A program made the translations under genes and the position numbers. Shown piece after piece: positions 1-9,648 of a DNA stretch of 58,440 bases (the stretch's first letter is position 1; each line of letters begins with the position of its first letter). The notes below the pieces were generated by a model. The model ran no database searches. It was not told the DNA's origin and saw nothing but the letters and a program-made list of their open reading frames with translations. Where the stretch lies: positions 1 to 58,440 of the forward strand of contig JBCCJA010000021.1 in NCBI GenBank assembly GCA_039045975.1, written 5' to 3'. This stretch comes from JBCCJA01 sp039045975 (GTDB lineage: Bacteria; Planctomycetota; Planctomycetia; Planctomycetales; Planctomycetaceae).

Positions 1-1700
1 CCGTCGTCGTCCGCGCCGGGAACGTCATCACGGTCTCCGACCGATAAACCGTCCCCGTTCGCGTCCGCATCAATATCGAATGGCGCGAACGGCGGATGGC
101 CGACGGCAGCAAACGGAGTCGAACCGGTCGCCGGGAGAGAAAAATCAGCGAGCGCCGGATGCCACGTGTCGTAACGCAGTCGGTGATCGGAAGTGCTCAC
201 GATGCTCCCGCCAAATCCACTCTCCGTCGCGTCATACGCGGCGTCATAAAATCCATTGCCGCTGCCGTTGCCGAGGTCGACGAAGGCTGGCGTCGCGAGG
301 TCGTCGTCGAAGACCTTGATGTCAAACTCGCGGACGCCGGGCAGCAGCAGGTCGACTTCTTGTCTAGCCCCCGTCGCGTAAACCGAAGTCATATCGCTCA
401 GCTCATCGATGCCGCCCGGAAACGTCCGGTTGAACGGTGCAGCCGTCGCACTCACGTCACGGCCCGGATATCCGAAATCAGCGCTCGAAGCCTCTTGCTT
501 CGTGTAGCGGCCGATAAATTCGGTTGGTCTCGACGTCGCGGTAAGCGTCCCCCCATTAAAATCGGCGTCGCTTTCATAAGCGTTCGCCTCGACAAACTCG
601 CGGGGGGCACCGGAGTTCGTGTTCGGATCGGGTGTCGTGTCCGGATCGAGCCACGCCCCGAACCTCAGGTGAGGCACACCAAGCGAAAACGGGATATCGA
701 CACGTCCGCCGATTTCTACAACCGGCACCCCGCTGGCCGCGACCGTGCTGTTCGAAAGGCTCGCTGCCGTGTGAAATAAAATCCGGTTGACGCCGCCCGA
801 AAGCCTCGGGCTTTCGTCGTAGACGGCCGAGTAGTCGAAGTCTCGCCAGAATTCGCCCGAACCGAAGCCATAATTCGCGTTGGCCGACCCGGAATTCAAC
901 GGCGATGCTACGCCGGGCCCCCCCGCGCTGATCGAGGACGGTTGGCCGTCCGAAGAGAGCGGGTCGTAGGGCTCCCGGATCAACCAGACCGAACGATAAA
1001 GATTGCCCTCCCGAAGAAAGTAAGAGACTTCCGCCATCGTCGAAGTCCCGCCGGAAACGCCGACCGGGAACCCGGAGTCGAAAAACGGCTGGTCCGTATT
1101 GATATAGGGTTCGTCGTCGGCGCCGTCGTCGTCCTCGTTACCGGTCTCACCCTCAATGATCGGCCGGTCGATCGTGCCGTTACCGTCCGAGTCGGTGGCG
1201 CTCTCGCCGTTCTCCAACTCCTGCACACGGCCGGTCAACGCGGTCGTGCGTTCGCCTTCCGCGACCGTCACCCCGTCGACGTCGATCGTGAACTGCAGCA
1301 CGTCGTCGGTCGGGTCGAGCGGGTCGTTCTCCGAGATCGAGAAATAGCCGCTACGCCGCCCCCCGAATTCGAAGTCGGCAGACGTATAGGCGTGCCCGGT
1401 CCGAGGATTCACCTCCGTCCCCGGCGTCGTCGTATCCTGCCCGGGCCAGAACGGGATCACGTCGCGGAACGTCCGCGTGTTGAGGTCGCCGCGGATCGTC
1501 GTGTCGAGCAGGCGGGCGCGGCGGTCGTTCGCGGCGATGCCCTTCTGCGTCGTGATCGTCTCCGAGACCGTCGCGAACGCCTGCGACAGCAGCAGCATGA
1601 TCAGCGATACGAGCGCCGCCGAGACCAACAGCTCGACGAGCGTGAAGCCGTGACGCGTGACGCGTCGGCGGGTCGCGGCGGCGGGTGCGGAGTCGGTCAC
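1..1700 (-). CDS. GspJ/PulJ-like prepilin, 3' end outside window
   Basis: A type IV prepilin-like protein, probably a minor pseudopilin of the secretion/pilus system encoded upstream. The GTG start at 1700 overlaps the stop of the preceding gene by four bases (GTGA). The product opens with a basic 18-residue leader ending in Gly, then the class III signal FTLVELLVSAALVSLI with Glu at mature position 5, followed by a hydrophobic helix. The rest is a long polar exported domain of about 540 residues, far larger than GspJ (about 200). Near the window edge the frame encodes Asp/Asn-rich stretches such as DIDADANGDG, which resemble EF-hand or thrombospondin-type calcium loops. The frame is still open at base 1, so the C-terminus is not seen. 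Minor-pilin identity comes from the leader and position; the large domain is unassigned. Confidence 0.8.
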   Translation of the reverse strand, partial: MTDSAPAAATRRRVTRHGFTLVELLVSAALVSLIMLLLSQAFATVSETITTQKGIAANDRRARLLDTTIRGDLNTRTFRDVIPFWPGQDTTTPGTEVNPRTGHAYTSADFEFGGRRSGYFSISENDPLDPTDDVLQFTIDVDGVTVAEGERTTALTGRVQELENGESATDSDGNGTIDRPIIEGETGNEDDDGADDEPYINTDQPFFDSGFPVGVSGGTSTMAEVSYFLREGNLYRSVWLIREPYDPLSSDGQPSSISAGGPGVASPLNSGSANANYGFGSGEFWRDFDYSAVYDESPRLSGGVNRILFHTAASLSNSTVAASGVPVVEIGGRVDIPFSLGVPHLRFGAWLDPDTTPDPNTNSGAPREFVEANAYESDADFNGGTLTATSRPTEFIGRYTKQEASSADFGYPGRDVSATAAPFNRTFPGGIDELSDMTSVYATGARQEVDLLLPGVREFDIKVFDDDLATPAFVDLGNGSGNGFYDAAYDATESGFGGSIVSTSDHRLRYDTWHPALADFSLPATGSTPFAAVGHPPFAPFDIDADANGDGLSVGDRDDVPGADDD

Positions 1701-3097
1701 GGGATGTCGGTCACGGTGAACGGGAACACGGTGATCACGCCCCGCGGGAAGATCGCGCGGGGGTATTCGTGCAGCGACGCCGGGTCGGTCGGGTCGTAGA
1801 GAACACCGGCCCCTTCCGACGCGACACTCTGCCCGGTCTTCCGACCGGTGATCGGCACGACGAATTCGGGCGAGACTTTGAAAGCGATTATATTCTCGTC
1901 TATAGCGGGTCCTAAATCGTTAGGCGTGCCATCGTTGTTCAAATCATTCGCTACATAGCCGAGATCGACGTCGTATTGGTCCGGCACGTCATTGTCTCGA
2001 AACTGCCCGAGCACCTCGGAAACAAGATACCACCGGAGATCTTCAAGGTTGCAGAACCAAGTACCTTTCCTAATTCGCGGCTGCGGATCTCCGTTCTCCC
2101 AAGCGACGAAGAACGGTTCGCCCGCGCCGGCGCCTTCAATAAACCGGTAGGGGCGTTCGTCGGTCGTCGTGTCGCCGAAGCCGCGGCGGAAGAACGTCGC
2201 CAGATAGACCGCCGCGGTCCGCGGCCGCGTCACGTCGGGGTCGGAACTACGCCGGACCGTCGCCAACCACGAGTAGCGATCTTCGATATTTTCGAAGACG
2301 AGCCGTCCCGGCGTGTCGCTGGGGTTCGGCGGGGACGGCGGGACGTTGTCCCCGTCGATAAATTCCGGCAAGTCTTCATCGAGTGTCAGCGTCGTGCCGC
2401 CCGCACCGTTCGTGACGAGCCGCGTCACCGACCGCGTCCCGTCGGCCGATTCTAAGATGACGCGAGTAAAATCGTCCGCGACTGCTTCGCGGACCGCGAC
2501 GGCCGCATCGGTGCCGGTGAGCACGAGGACGTTCGGCGGCGTGATCGTGACATCTGTCGGTACGGTCAGTGTGCCGACGGCGGTCGTCCCGTCGCCGAGC
2601 GTCGTCGCGGCACGCCTCGTCGCCGCTGTCGTCAGGCCGGCGTCGTACCGCGGATACGTGCCGGCGAAGTCGACACCCGGCAGCCGTTGAGCCCCGAGCG
2701 GATCGAGCACGAACGCGATCGCGCCGTCGTCGTACGGCTCGTTGCCGGGTGTCCCGACTACGGGCGTGATCGTTCCGGGATATCCGTCGTTATCTGAGTC
2801 CGCCGTATCACTGTCGCGGTTGTCGGGGTCGGCGATCACCGCGAACGGGCTCTCCCCGTCGCCCTGCTCCATTGACGTGGTCGCGGCCGCGAGGAAGACC
2901 TCGGCGTTCTGCCGCAGGATCGTGGCGTTCGTCAGCTGCGTCGCCCTCACACTCCTTAAAAGTGACAGCGGGAACAGCGTCGCGACCGAGACGAGTCCGA
3001 TGCCAAGGATCAGCAGCGCGATCAACACCTCGGACAGCGTCGCGGCTTGGCGATCGTCGGGGCGATTCCCGGGTCGCCAGTTTGGCGTCGTGGTCAT
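1697..3097 (-). CDS. PilV/GspI-like prepilin with atypical cleavage site
   Basis: A 466-residue membrane-anchored pseudopilin-like protein. After a short polar N-terminus it has ATLSEVLIALLILGIGL, the hydrophobic helix of type IV pilins with the conserved Glu at position 5. The usual Gly-Phe at the prepilin peptidase site is Ala-Ala here, which PilD-type peptidases might process poorly. The downstream region is rich in Asp, Thr and Pro, with segments like DSDNDGYPG, and looks extracytoplasmic. Its ATG start overlaps the stop of the upstream pilin (ATGA) and its own stop overlaps the next gene (GTGA), so it is translationally coupled on both sides. PilV/GspI is the best guess from the helix sequence; the large C-terminal domain has no family I recognise. 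Confidence 0.8.
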   Translation of the reverse strand: MTTTPNWRPGNRPDDRQAATLSEVLIALLILGIGLVSVATLFPLSLLRSVRATQLTNATILRQNAEVFLAAATTSMEQGDGESPFAVIADPDNRDSDTADSDNDGYPGTITPVVGTPGNEPYDDGAIAFVLDPLGAQRLPGVDFAGTYPRYDAGLTTAATRRAATTLGDGTTAVGTLTVPTDVTITPPNVLVLTGTDAAVAVREAVADDFTRVILESADGTRSVTRLVTNGAGGTTLTLDEDLPEFIDGDNVPPSPPNPSDTPGRLVFENIEDRYSWLATVRRSSDPDVTRPRTAAVYLATFFRRGFGDTTTDERPYRFIEGAGAGEPFFVAWENGDPQPRIRKGTWFCNLEDLRWYLVSEVLGQFRDNDVPDQYDVDLGYVANDLNNDGTPNDLGPAIDENIIAFKVSPEFVVPITGRKTGQSVASEGAGVLYDPTDPASLHEYPRAIFPRGVITVFPFTVTDIP

Positions 3098-4323
3098 CGC
3101 GTCTGCCTCCCACGTTCGGCGAGGGAGAACGGGTCGTCGCGGATCCCGTCGTTGTTCGCGTCGGACGGATTAACGGCGGCACTGAAGGTGACGCCGGTCT
3201 GCGTCGCGACGCAGACGATCCGCTCGTCGCCGCGGCGTTCGCGGTCGGCCGTCGCGCCGAGCGGGACGACCTGCGGCGTCGGGTTCGTGGTGTTCAACGC
3301 CGTTGTCGCGAAGTCGAAGCCGGCGTCAAGGTCCCGCACGTCGACGAGCGGCAGCATCAGAATCCCCGTCCCGCCGAGGTCGCCCGTCACCGTGCCACGG
3401 GATGAGAACAAAATGTCGAGTTGATCGGTCACCGTGATCCGGTCGTCGCGGCGGTTATTGATCGCGACGCTGGTCGCGTCGGTCGGTGTCGTCGCGATCG
3501 TGGGCACTCCGCCCGCGTTGCCGTCGACGACCCGTGCCCGCCGCCAACTCTCCGGCAGAATTTCGACGTCGGTCGAATATAAATACATCGCGGACAGGTC
3601 GATCACGACGTTCCGCGGCAGTCGGCGGGGCGGCTCGTCCGAGATGGCCGTCGGCTCGAACCGAGGGCGGGCCGTCCCGTTTGTGCTCGTGCCTAAAAGC
3701 GAAGACAGGCGGCCGATCGACATCGTCACGAGATAACTGATCGGCGTGAGCGTACTCCGGTCTGGCGGCGACTGGCCGGCCGTCGCGTCGAACGTCGGGT
3801 TGGCTCCGGCGGCGAACTCGATCTCGACGACGAGCGGCGTGACGGCGTTGCGGTTGTCGAAATCGATCGTGGCGAAGTAACGGGCCTGTAATGCCGCCTC
3901 GCCGCCCGTGTCGTCGATCTGACGCCGGCCGAGGGTGCCGTTTTGGAACAACTCGGTCCACCGCCCGACGTTGTCCGGCGCGAACGTGCCGTTCGTCAAA
4001 TTGACATCGCCGGGCAGGTCGATCGGCTCCGGCACGCCGACGAAAATTAATTCACTGCAGGTGCCGGGGCGGTTCGGGTCTTCGATCAGGCGGACGCCGT
4101 GCGGGCGGGAGGAGTTGCTCTTCTTCGTCGCGAAGATCGCGCGGTCGCGGCCGCCTTCGAGCATGCTGCGGACCTGCCGGGCGGCGCCGCTGACGCGGTC
4201 ACCGTCGATCGCCCGGCTCGCGAGCGTATAAGTCGCGCCGAGCAGGATGATGATTACCGTGACGGTGATCAGCAGCTCGATCAACGTGAAGCCGCGGCGG
4301 CGGGGGCTGTGCGAGGGCGTCAC
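3094..4323 (-). CDS. GspH/FimT-like prepilin
   Basis: A 409-residue prepilin. The 11-residue basic leader ends in RRRG and is followed by FTLIELLITVTVIIILLG, a canonical class III signal and assembly helix. The following segment (RQVRSMLEGGRDRAIFATKK) resembles the GspH/FimT helix, where minor pilins line up residues removed from the membrane. The C-terminal portion is a large beta-rich-looking domain without a recognised family. It starts with GTG inside the GTGA overlap with the upstream pilin and ends in an ATGA overlap with the downstream one. Minor pseudopilins of this type cap or initiate the fibre, so a tip role is plausible but inferred. Confidence 0.82.
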   Translation of the reverse strand: MTPSHSPRRRGFTLIELLITVTVIIILLGATYTLASRAIDGDRVSGAARQVRSMLEGGRDRAIFATKKSNSSRPHGVRLIEDPNRPGTCSELIFVGVPEPIDLPGDVNLTNGTFAPDNVGRWTELFQNGTLGRRQIDDTGGEAALQARYFATIDFDNRNAVTPLVVEIEFAAGANPTFDATAGQSPPDRSTLTPISYLVTMSIGRLSSLLGTSTNGTARPRFEPTAISDEPPRRLPRNVVIDLSAMYLYSTDVEILPESWRRARVVDGNAGGVPTIATTPTDATSVAINNRRDDRITVTDQLDILFSSRGTVTGDLGGTGILMLPLVDVRDLDAGFDFATTALNTTNPTPQVVPLGATADRERRGDERIVCVATQTGVTFSAAVNPSDANNDGIRDDPFSLAERGRQTR

Positions 4324-5270
4324 TCGATGCTCCCGCCGGCGCTCGTGTTCAGATTCGACAGGTCGTCGTAACCGGCTTCGAAGCCGGTCGGCAGAACCGC
4401 CGCGAGTCCGACACGGTTCGGGCCGCCGTTGCGGACCGGCGTATCGGCGACGGGCTCGGTAATGCCAAGTGTGCCGTCGGGGCCGGGCGAGACGAGCAGG
4501 AACGTGTGATAGGCCTCGCCGTGATAGGCGTCGCGGTCGGCTTGCGTCAGCTCGACGAGGGGGTCATCAGGGTCGGATGTGGCCGAGAGTGTGTCGCGAA
4601 TGCGGATCGCGACGCCGCTGTCCCCGTTGTTGCCGGCTTGGTCGAGCGGCGGGTCTTGCATGAGGCTCGTCGGCCAGCGGTAAAAACGGATCGGGTTGCC
4701 CCAGCTGTCGACGAGCATCGGGAAGGTGTCCGCCGCGGTCGTGCCGGCCTCGTTGCTGCGAACTTCGGCGGCGGTGAATTCGGTGTCGACCTCGTCGACG
4801 CCGAATTTCTCGCCCTGCGTGAGCAAAAAATAGAGGACTTCCTCTTCGTCGTCGGGCAAAGGCGAGAGACCGGAGTAGGCCGGGGACGCCGCGATCTCCG
4901 CGACCGTAACCGGGAAGAACGCCGCGACGGCCTCTTTGACTCCGCGGGGAGTGACGCGTCCGTTCCGGAATTCGGCGTCCTGGCCGATCGTCGCCAGCGT
5001 CCGCAACGCCGGCGAGCGGGCGCCACGCGTGTCAGCCAGAAGCCGACCGAGGGCCTTACGGCGGACGTTCAGAACTTCCGTGGCTTTCGCGATCGTGACC
5101 CGCGTGGCCGCGGCCCGGCTCGTCGTGATGAAGCGGACCGAGGCGAAGGTCACGAGCGTGATCAGGATCGTGATGATCCCGATCACGCTGAGAAGTTCGA
5201 TCAGCGTGAAGCCTTGGCGACGGGACCGTCGCCTGTCGAAAGTGGAGCGGTGTGTAACGGTGCGGGTCAT
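4320..5270 (-). CDS. Prepilin-type N-terminal cleavage/methylation protein
   Basis: A 316-residue pseudopilin. A 20-residue Arg-rich leader ends in RRQG, then FTLIELLSVIGIITILITLV forms the conserved N-terminal helix. The exported part contains a segment typical of GspG-like planctomycete pilins near the end (LVSPGPDGTLGI), which also appears in similar form in the upstream gene. ATG start at 5270. Its stop overlaps the GTG start of the next pilin. It sits 37 bases downstream of the preceding pilin gene, in one transcription unit with the secretion ATPases. Which pilin class it belongs to (GspG, H or K) cannot be settled by eye. Confidence 0.82.
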   Translation of the reverse strand: MTRTVTHRSTFDRRRSRRQGFTLIELLSVIGIITILITLVTFASVRFITTSRAAATRVTIAKATEVLNVRRKALGRLLADTRGARSPALRTLATIGQDAEFRNGRVTPRGVKEAVAAFFPVTVAEIAASPAYSGLSPLPDDEEEVLYFLLTQGEKFGVDEVDTEFTAAEVRSNEAGTTAADTFPMLVDSWGNPIRFYRWPTSLMQDPPLDQAGNNGDSGVAIRIRDTLSATSDPDDPLVELTQADRDAYHGEAYHTFLLVSPGPDGTLGITEPVADTPVRNGGPNRVGLAAVLPTGFEAGYDDLSNLNTSAGGSIE

Positions 5271-5307
5271 AAATAAGTAGTGGCGTCGTCCGACGGCCGA
5301 TCGGCCG

Positions 5308-6345
5308 TCAGCCGCCCAGGGTGCCGTTCGAGAAGTTCGTCACGTTGTCTTCGTCATCCTGGCCGAGTTCAGAGTTACCGTCGGGGTCATAGACACCTCC
5401 GGTACCGTACAGGCCGTCCGGGCCGGGAGAGATGATTTGGAACGAGGACGGATTCCAGAACTGCGAGCCGCCGACTTGCCTATATGGCTCGCTGATAAAA
5501 TTGGCGCCGTCGGCTCGGACCAATTCCGGAAGATCGCCGCCGGCCGCCGCTGTGGCTTCGACCGTGCTCGTGCTTTGCCTGTACACGCCCGATTCTTCCG
5601 TACTCGCATAGACGTATGGCAGCCCTTGTCCTGGGAAAGGATCGATATAGGTCCAATATCCGTAGCCCAACGCCGATACCGACCGCCCGCCGGACGAACG
5701 TGCGTCGAAAACGCGACCGACATCAAAAGTGAAGTACGGACCGATTCGATTCGAGGAAGCGACTTCAAACGGATCGACGGGATTCTTCGAGAAACCGACC
5801 AAATTCGCTTTATCATTGGGGCTAGCTGTTGCTTCGAATCTATCTGCGTCGAGGCCGCCGAGGAAAAAGACCAAGCACTCACCTCCGCGTAAAATTTCGT
5901 CGCCCGCTTGAGACGCCCGGCGAACTTGCTGGATCCCGATAAATTCAAGACGTTCTCGGGCGTCTATCACGGAATTCGGAGTGCTGTTAAATGTCCCGTT
6001 GGTTTGAATCGTTCCGGCGTCGGTTGTCACATCGATGTTCGTGAACATCCGACGAAATATGGAAACAGTCGCCGGCTGAAACTCTTCCGTGCTACTCGAT
6101 GTCGGCACCGTCAGATCAAGGCGACTGGGCGGAACAAACTGGAAGTCTGTTTGGAAGTTAGCGATCGCTGTTTCCAGGGCCGATATCTCGGCTGTGATCT
6201 GGGCGATCCGGGCACTGCGGATCGCACTCTGGACGGCCGGGACGAGCAGGCCCAGTAGGATCGCGATGATCGCGATCACGCCGAGGAGTTCGATCAGCGT
6301 GAAGCCGTCGCGGCGGCGTCGCGGCGGGGTCGGGCGGCCTGTCAC
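5308..6345 (-). CDS. GspG-like major pseudopilin candidate
   Basis: A pseudopilin of 345 residues, first of the five in transcription order and so a candidate major fibre subunit. I start it at GTG 6345 because this gives a 14-residue basic leader ending in Gly before FTLIELLGVIAIIAILLG, and because AAGGA lies seven bases upstream of that GTG. An in-frame TTG at 6498 would add 51 residues before the signal and is less likely. The mature region begins with a long helix (VPAVQSAIRSARIAQITAE), and near its end has IISPGPDGLYGTGG and an Asp-rich tail. The GPDG segment is shared with the next pilin. A GspG-like role follows from sequence and gene order, not from a full-length match. Confidence 0.82.
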   Translation of the reverse strand: MTGRPTPPRRRRDGFTLIELLGVIAIIAILLGLLVPAVQSAIRSARIAQITAEISALETAIANFQTDFQFVPPSRLDLTVPTSSSTEEFQPATVSIFRRMFTNIDVTTDAGTIQTNGTFNSTPNSVIDARERLEFIGIQQVRRASQAGDEILRGGECLVFFLGGLDADRFEATASPNDKANLVGFSKNPVDPFEVASSNRIGPYFTFDVGRVFDARSSGGRSVSALGYGYWTYIDPFPGQGLPYVYASTEESGVYRQSTSTVEATAAAGGDLPELVRADGANFISEPYRQVGGSQFWNPSSFQIISPGPDGLYGTGGVYDPDGNSELGQDDEDNVTNFSNGTLGG

Positions 6346-6499
6346 GGTGTGGTCCTTGCGAGCGATGACATCGACGACTGGGAACGCCGTTCCGTTTCGC
6401 GACGAAAACAGGGAAGCGGTAAAACTCTGCCGCCCGGGCGACGCCGGCCGGGGCCGGGTGTGGCGTTCTGCCGCACCCGGCCGATTCGAGTGACGCAAA

Positions 6500-7747
6500 T
6501 TACGACAGGTCTTGGAGCAACTTAATCAGCGGCATGAACAGCGCGATGACGATGAAGCCGACGATCAGCCCGAGGACGACGACCATCAACGGCTCGAGCA
6601 GCTTGATCAGGCCGTCGACGAGGACCTTGACCTCCTCGTCGTAAATGTCGGCGATCTTGTAGAGCATGATGTCGAGCGCGCCGGTCTCCTCGCCGACGTC
6701 GATCATGTTGACGACGATGTCGTCGACGATGCGGGCCTCCTTGAGCGGGATCGCCATCGCCTCGCCCTCGCGGATCGCGGCGTAGATGTTGTCGAACGCC
6801 CGCTTGAAGACGGCGTTGCCGGCCGTGTCCCTGGCGATGAGCAACGCTTCGAGGATCGGCACGCCCGAGGCGAGCAGCGTCCCGAGCGTCCGGCATAATC
6901 GCGCAACGGTCGATTTTTCTATGATCTTGCCGAGCAGGGGTATTCGCAGGCTGACCCAGTCGACGATGAACGCCCCGGTCTTGTTCTTCTTGACGATTTT
7001 TAAGAACAGCCACAGAGAGAACGGCACGGCCGGCAGCAGGTAGAAGTATTTGACGACGAGGTCGGACGCGTCGATCAGCATCACGGTGATGCCGGGCAGT
7101 TCGGTCCCGAAGCCGATGAAGATCTCTTTAAATTTCGGGATGATGTAATACATGATGAAGCCTACGATCAGCGTCGCGACCGTCACGACGGCACAGGGGT
7201 AGATCAACGCCCCCTGGACCTGCTTCTTGAGGCTCTGGGCCCGCTCCTTGAAGTCGGCCAGACGCTGGAGGATGAGTTCCAACGCCCCGCCGGCCTCGCC
7301 GGCTTTGACCATGTTGACGTAGAGGTCGTCGAAGGCCTTCGGCTGCTTGGCCATCGCCTCGGACAGGGTCGAGCCGCCCTCGATGTCTTCGATGACGCCC
7401 ATGAGGGCGTTTTTCAGCGGGCCGGGTTTGGCCTGGCCCTCGAGGATGCGGAGTGACCGCAGGATCGGGAGGCCGGCGTCCTGGAGCGTCGAGAGCTGAC
7501 GCGTGAACGTGCAGAGGTGCTTCGGCTTGACCCCGCCGATCGTGAACGACTTTTTGTTCTTGCCCCCGCCGCCGCCCTTCTTGGCGGCCTTCTTCTTCGT
7601 CTGCTTCCGCTGCTTTTCCGTGATCCGCGTTACGTAGAAGCCCTTCTCGCGGATCGCGGCCTGGGCCTCGGCCTCGGAGGCGGCGTCGATCGTCTCCTTG
7701 ATCTCGAGGCCGGTGTTATCCATGGCCTCGTATTGGAAGGTCGGCAT
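6500..7747 (-). CDS. Type II secretion/type IV pilus platform protein GspF/PilC
   Basis: The 415-residue inner-membrane platform protein that contacts the assembly ATPase and recruits pilins. It has the usual two-copy GspF architecture: an N-terminal FQYEAMD region, a Lys-rich linker (KKKAAKKGGGGG), a first cytoplasmic domain with LSTLQDAGLPILRSLRILE, membrane segments around VVTVATLIVGFIMYYIIP and LLPAVPFSLWLFLKIV, then the repeated domain with LGTLLASGVPILEALLIA and a final hydrophobic segment (VVVLGLIVGFIVIALFMPL). Length matches PilC/GspF (about 400). Start ATG 7747 has an excellent GGAGGTGA five bases upstream. The Lys/Gly linker after residue 45 is longer than in typical homologues. Neighbours are the ATPases and pilins. 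Confidence 0.95.
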   Translation of the reverse strand: MPTFQYEAMDNTGLEIKETIDAASEAEAQAAIREKGFYVTRITEKQRKQTKKKAAKKGGGGGKNKKSFTIGGVKPKHLCTFTRQLSTLQDAGLPILRSLRILEGQAKPGPLKNALMGVIEDIEGGSTLSEAMAKQPKAFDDLYVNMVKAGEAGGALELILQRLADFKERAQSLKKQVQGALIYPCAVVTVATLIVGFIMYYIIPKFKEIFIGFGTELPGITVMLIDASDLVVKYFYLLPAVPFSLWLFLKIVKKNKTGAFIVDWVSLRIPLLGKIIEKSTVARLCRTLGTLLASGVPILEALLIARDTAGNAVFKRAFDNIYAAIREGEAMAIPLKEARIVDDIVVNMIDVGEETGALDIMLYKIADIYDEEVKVLVDGLIKLLEPLMVVVLGLIVGFIVIALFMPLIKLLQDLS

Positions 7748-7917
7748 CGGTCACCTCCGGTCGCGTCGATCCTCGACGGCTCGATGGAAGGGTTTGAGAT
7801 CGAAAGTTCTCGGAACCGCTCGTGAATCTCAGATGAAGGTCGGGCGATCGCCCCCGCGGATCATAACAGCGTACGCTATTGCGTTCCCCTGAAAACCGGG
7901 CGGGCCCGGCGGAGTCG

Positions 7918-9639
7918 TCATTCGATGTCTTCCATCACGGTCTCGCGGACGACCTCGTCGATCGTGGTCACGCCGTCGAAGATCAGCTTCAGGCCGGCCT
8001 CGCGGAGCGTCGTCATGCCCTGGCTGCGGGCGTAGTTGCGGATGTCGTCGACGTTCGCCTCACCGCTGATCAGGTCTCGCATTTCGTCGGTGACGATCAG
8101 CAATTCGTACAAGCCGGTCCGCCCCTTGTAGCCGCCGTTGTTACAGGTCGCACAGCCCTTGCCGTAGTAGAACTTGTACTGCCTGGCCTGCTCGATCGGG
8201 AGCTGCAGCTCCAGGAGGAGTTCGTCGGACGGTTCGAACTCGGTCTTGCAATCGGAGCAGATCCGCCGGACGAGCCGTTGGGCCAAGATCGCCTCGACGC
8301 AGGCGGTGATTAGGAACGTCGGCACCCCCATATCGCGGAGTCGCGTGATCGACGTCGGCGCGTCGTTCGTGTGGAGCGTGCTGAACACCAGGTGGCCGGT
8401 CAAGGCGGACTGGATCGCGATCTCGGCGGTCTCGTAGTCGCGGATCTCGCCGACGAGGATCACGTCGGGGTCGTGCCGCAGGATGGCCCGCAGGCAGCTG
8501 GCGAACGTGACACCGATCTCGGCCTGGATCGGGCACTGCACGAGGCCGTCGATGTCGTACTCGATCGGGTCCTCGGTCGTGATGATCTTCTCGGTGATCA
8601 CGTTCAGCTCGTTCAACGCCGAGTACAGCGTCGTCGTCTTGCCCGAGCCGGTCGGGCCGGTGACGAGCACGATCCCGTTCGGCCGACGCATGCACTGGCG
8701 GAACTTCGCGAGCGTCCCCTGGTCCATGCCGATCTTGTTCAGATCGAGCGCGACGACCGACTTGTCGAGGACCCGCATAACGACCGACTCGCCGAATAGC
8801 GTCGGCATCGTCGAGACACGCAGGTCGACGCGGTTGCCGCCGACATGGAGTTCGATCCGGCCGTCCTGCGGCAGCCGCCGTTCGGCGATGTCGAGGTCCG
8901 ACATGATCTTGATCCGGCTGACGACCGCGTTCGCGAGGTGACGCGGCGGCGGGACCATCTCGTAGAGCATGCCGTCCGCTTTGACGCGGACTTTGAATTC
9001 GTCCTCGAACGGCTCGAAGTGGATGTCGGACGCTTTGTCCTTGATCGCCAGGAGGACGATCATGTTGACGAGCTTCCGGATCGGGGAGGCGTCGGCCATC
9101 TCCTCCGGGTCGGACAGGTCGTAGACGCCTTCGCGGCCGGTGTTGAGCGTGTCGGGATCGTCGGTCGCGACTTCGAAATCGCCGAGGACGTTCTCGATGC
9201 TCTCGTCGGCCTCGGAGTAGTGGTCGGCGATGGCGGCCTCGACGGCCGACGGCGACGCGGCGGCGCCGCGGACCTCGACGCCGAGGAAGTTCCGCAGGTC
9301 GTCGAGGGCCGCGAGGTTCTGCGGCTCGGCCATCGCGACGACGAGCACGTCCTTCTGCAGCGAGAACGGCATGATCTTGTACAGCTCGGCCATCGTCTGC
9401 GGGACGAGTTCGATCGCCCGGGCCGGGATTGTCGTCTCGCCGAGGTCGACGACGTTGAGGCCGAACTGCTCGCCGAGTGCCTCGGTGAGCTGGTCTTCGT
9501 TGATCAGGTCGAGGCGGATCGCGACCTGGCCGAGCAGTTCCCCGGGGGCCTGCTTCTGCTCTTCGAGCAGGTCCCACAGTTTGTCGTCGTCGATGTACCC
9601 GAGGTCGACGAGGATCTGTCCGAGTCGGCGTGCGGCCAT
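7918..9639 (-). CDS. GspE/PilB-type assembly ATPase (first of two)
   Basis: A 573-residue hexameric ATPase that powers pilin or pseudopilus polymerisation. The N-terminal MshEN-like region (LGQILVDLGYIDDDKL, with a second copy-like stretch) is of the type that binds c-di-GMP in some homologues. A central region precedes Walker A GPTGSGKTTTLY at about residue 326, the Asp box, Walker B (DPDVILVGEIRDYETAEIA), and the His box (GHLVFSTLHTNDA). The tetracysteine zinc motif of the GspE/PilB class is present as CSDC and CATC. ATG start at 9639. It is separated from pilT by 115 bases holding an inverted heptamer repeat. A diguanylate cyclase gene elsewhere in the window makes c-di-GMP control conceivable but unproven. 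Confidence 0.95.
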   Translation of the reverse strand: MAARRLGQILVDLGYIDDDKLWDLLEEQKQAPGELLGQVAIRLDLINEDQLTEALGEQFGLNVVDLGETTIPARAIELVPQTMAELYKIMPFSLQKDVLVVAMAEPQNLAALDDLRNFLGVEVRGAAASPSAVEAAIADHYSEADESIENVLGDFEVATDDPDTLNTGREGVYDLSDPEEMADASPIRKLVNMIVLLAIKDKASDIHFEPFEDEFKVRVKADGMLYEMVPPPRHLANAVVSRIKIMSDLDIAERRLPQDGRIELHVGGNRVDLRVSTMPTLFGESVVMRVLDKSVVALDLNKIGMDQGTLAKFRQCMRRPNGIVLVTGPTGSGKTTTLYSALNELNVITEKIITTEDPIEYDIDGLVQCPIQAEIGVTFASCLRAILRHDPDVILVGEIRDYETAEIAIQSALTGHLVFSTLHTNDAPTSITRLRDMGVPTFLITACVEAILAQRLVRRICSDCKTEFEPSDELLLELQLPIEQARQYKFYYGKGCATCNNGGYKGRTGLYELLIVTDEMRDLISGEANVDDIRNYARSQGMTTLREAGLKLIFDGVTTIDEVVRETVMEDIE

Positions 9640-9648
9640 GAGTGCTTT

